Below, piece after piece: positions 41,029 to 41,121 of a stretch of DNA of 41,121 nucleotides; the first letter of the stretch is position 1; each line of letters starts with the position of its first letter. Under the pieces are notes generated by a model, which was not told the origin of the DNA, did no database searches, and worked only from the letters and a program-made list of their open reading frames with translations. Source of the stretch: an uncultured Muribaculaceae bacterium (lineage in GTDB: Bacteria; Bacteroidota; Bacteroidia; Bacteroidales; Muribaculaceae); contig CAJULY010000022.1 of assembly GCA_910587185.1 (NCBI GenBank), positions 1 through 41,121 of the forward strand. Reading direction: 5' to 3'. The position numbers were made by a program, and so were the translations under genes.

Positions 41029-41121
41029 AGAAACTTTTTGGATATACCTGACGTTATCTAAATAAAACTCAGGGCTGGCGCATGAGATTTAACTTTCCTT
41101 AAAAACCTTGAGTAAATAGTC

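Noticed and set aside
1..41121. CRISPR array, prophage, toxin-antitoxin or defence island
   Set aside because: I saw no regularly spaced repeats, cas, integrase, capsid, restriction or toxin-antitoxin signatures; apart from the debris noted, genes are housekeeping or envelope-related.

Overview
The window looks like a chromosomal segment of a gut-type Bacteroidales, plausibly Muribaculaceae or a relative; the genus is inference. The evidence is: (i) many gene starts are preceded by the Bacteroidetes sigma-ABfr -7 element TAnnTTTG, often with a TTTG-like -33 box 19-20 bp upstream; (ii) gene content typical of the phylum, including a MurF-alanine racemase fusion, DUF2027/Smr, DUF4924, DUF4293, GSCFA, a TPR/propeller/OmpA lipoprotein, a tricorn-type peptidase and a GH109-like oxidoreductase-fold enzyme; (iii) moderate GC and almost no Shine-Dalgarno signals. 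I see no prophage, CRISPR array, replication origin or rRNA. The only mobile-element trace is a decayed transposase fragment.

Layout. 1-650: an unassigned small ORF, a terminator, and a detached C-terminal piece of a DXS-like gene. 675-6740: a heavy-metal efflux operon on the + strand, made of a small His/Cys-rich exported protein, a His-rich lipoprotein adaptor, a CusA/CzcA-family RND pump and a TolC-family channel. It starts at a good promoter with a 16-bp perfect palindrome over the predicted transcription start and ends in a strong hairpin. 6762-9721 (minus): a 2-oxoacid:ferredoxin oxidoreductase operon (delta, alpha, beta, gamma) followed by a separately promoted 2[4Fe-4S] ferredoxin. 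10050-13777 (minus): aspS, a NIF3-family gene, a coiled-coil zinc-ribbon gene and tRNA-Gly(CCC), packed as one likely transcription unit. 13932-19070 (+): tricorn-like protease, DUF2027/Smr protein and a flavodoxin-ferredoxin fusion, with junctions of 1 bp and an ATGA overlap. 19057-20566 (minus): an unassigned Rossmann-like protein and a YitT-family membrane protein.

20701-23725 (+): outer-membrane beta-barrel protein, trpS, then a membrane protein plus winged-helix regulator cassette. 23830-24030: remnant of an IS982-like transposase. 24028-24582 (minus): DUF4924. 24698-30117 (+): an envelope operon (PorE-like lipoprotein, GSCFA protein, MurF-Alr). 30133-30582 (minus): DUF4293. 30692-31465 (+): surE. 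31543-33158 (minus): acpP-fabF. 33396-34592 (+): GH109-like enzyme. 34689-36109: two convergent lipoprotein genes (DUF3298-like and META/HslJ-like) sharing a bidirectional terminator. 36315-38803 (+): aspartokinase and diaminopimelate decarboxylase, both in lysine/DAP synthesis. 38863-41016 (minus): a small acidic protein, agmatine deiminase and N-carbamoylputrescine amidase, forming the agmatine-to-putrescine route.

Most of this is ordinary core genome. The parts most worth a second look are the metal-efflux operon head (palindrome over a possible leaderless start, with an uncharacterised His/Cys-rich exported protein), the small leaderless-looking gene overlapping aguA, the membrane-protein/winged-helix cassette, the aspS-NIF3-zinc-ribbon-tRNA unit, and the gene debris at 333-623 and 23830-24030. 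I did not find a clearly new multi-gene system.
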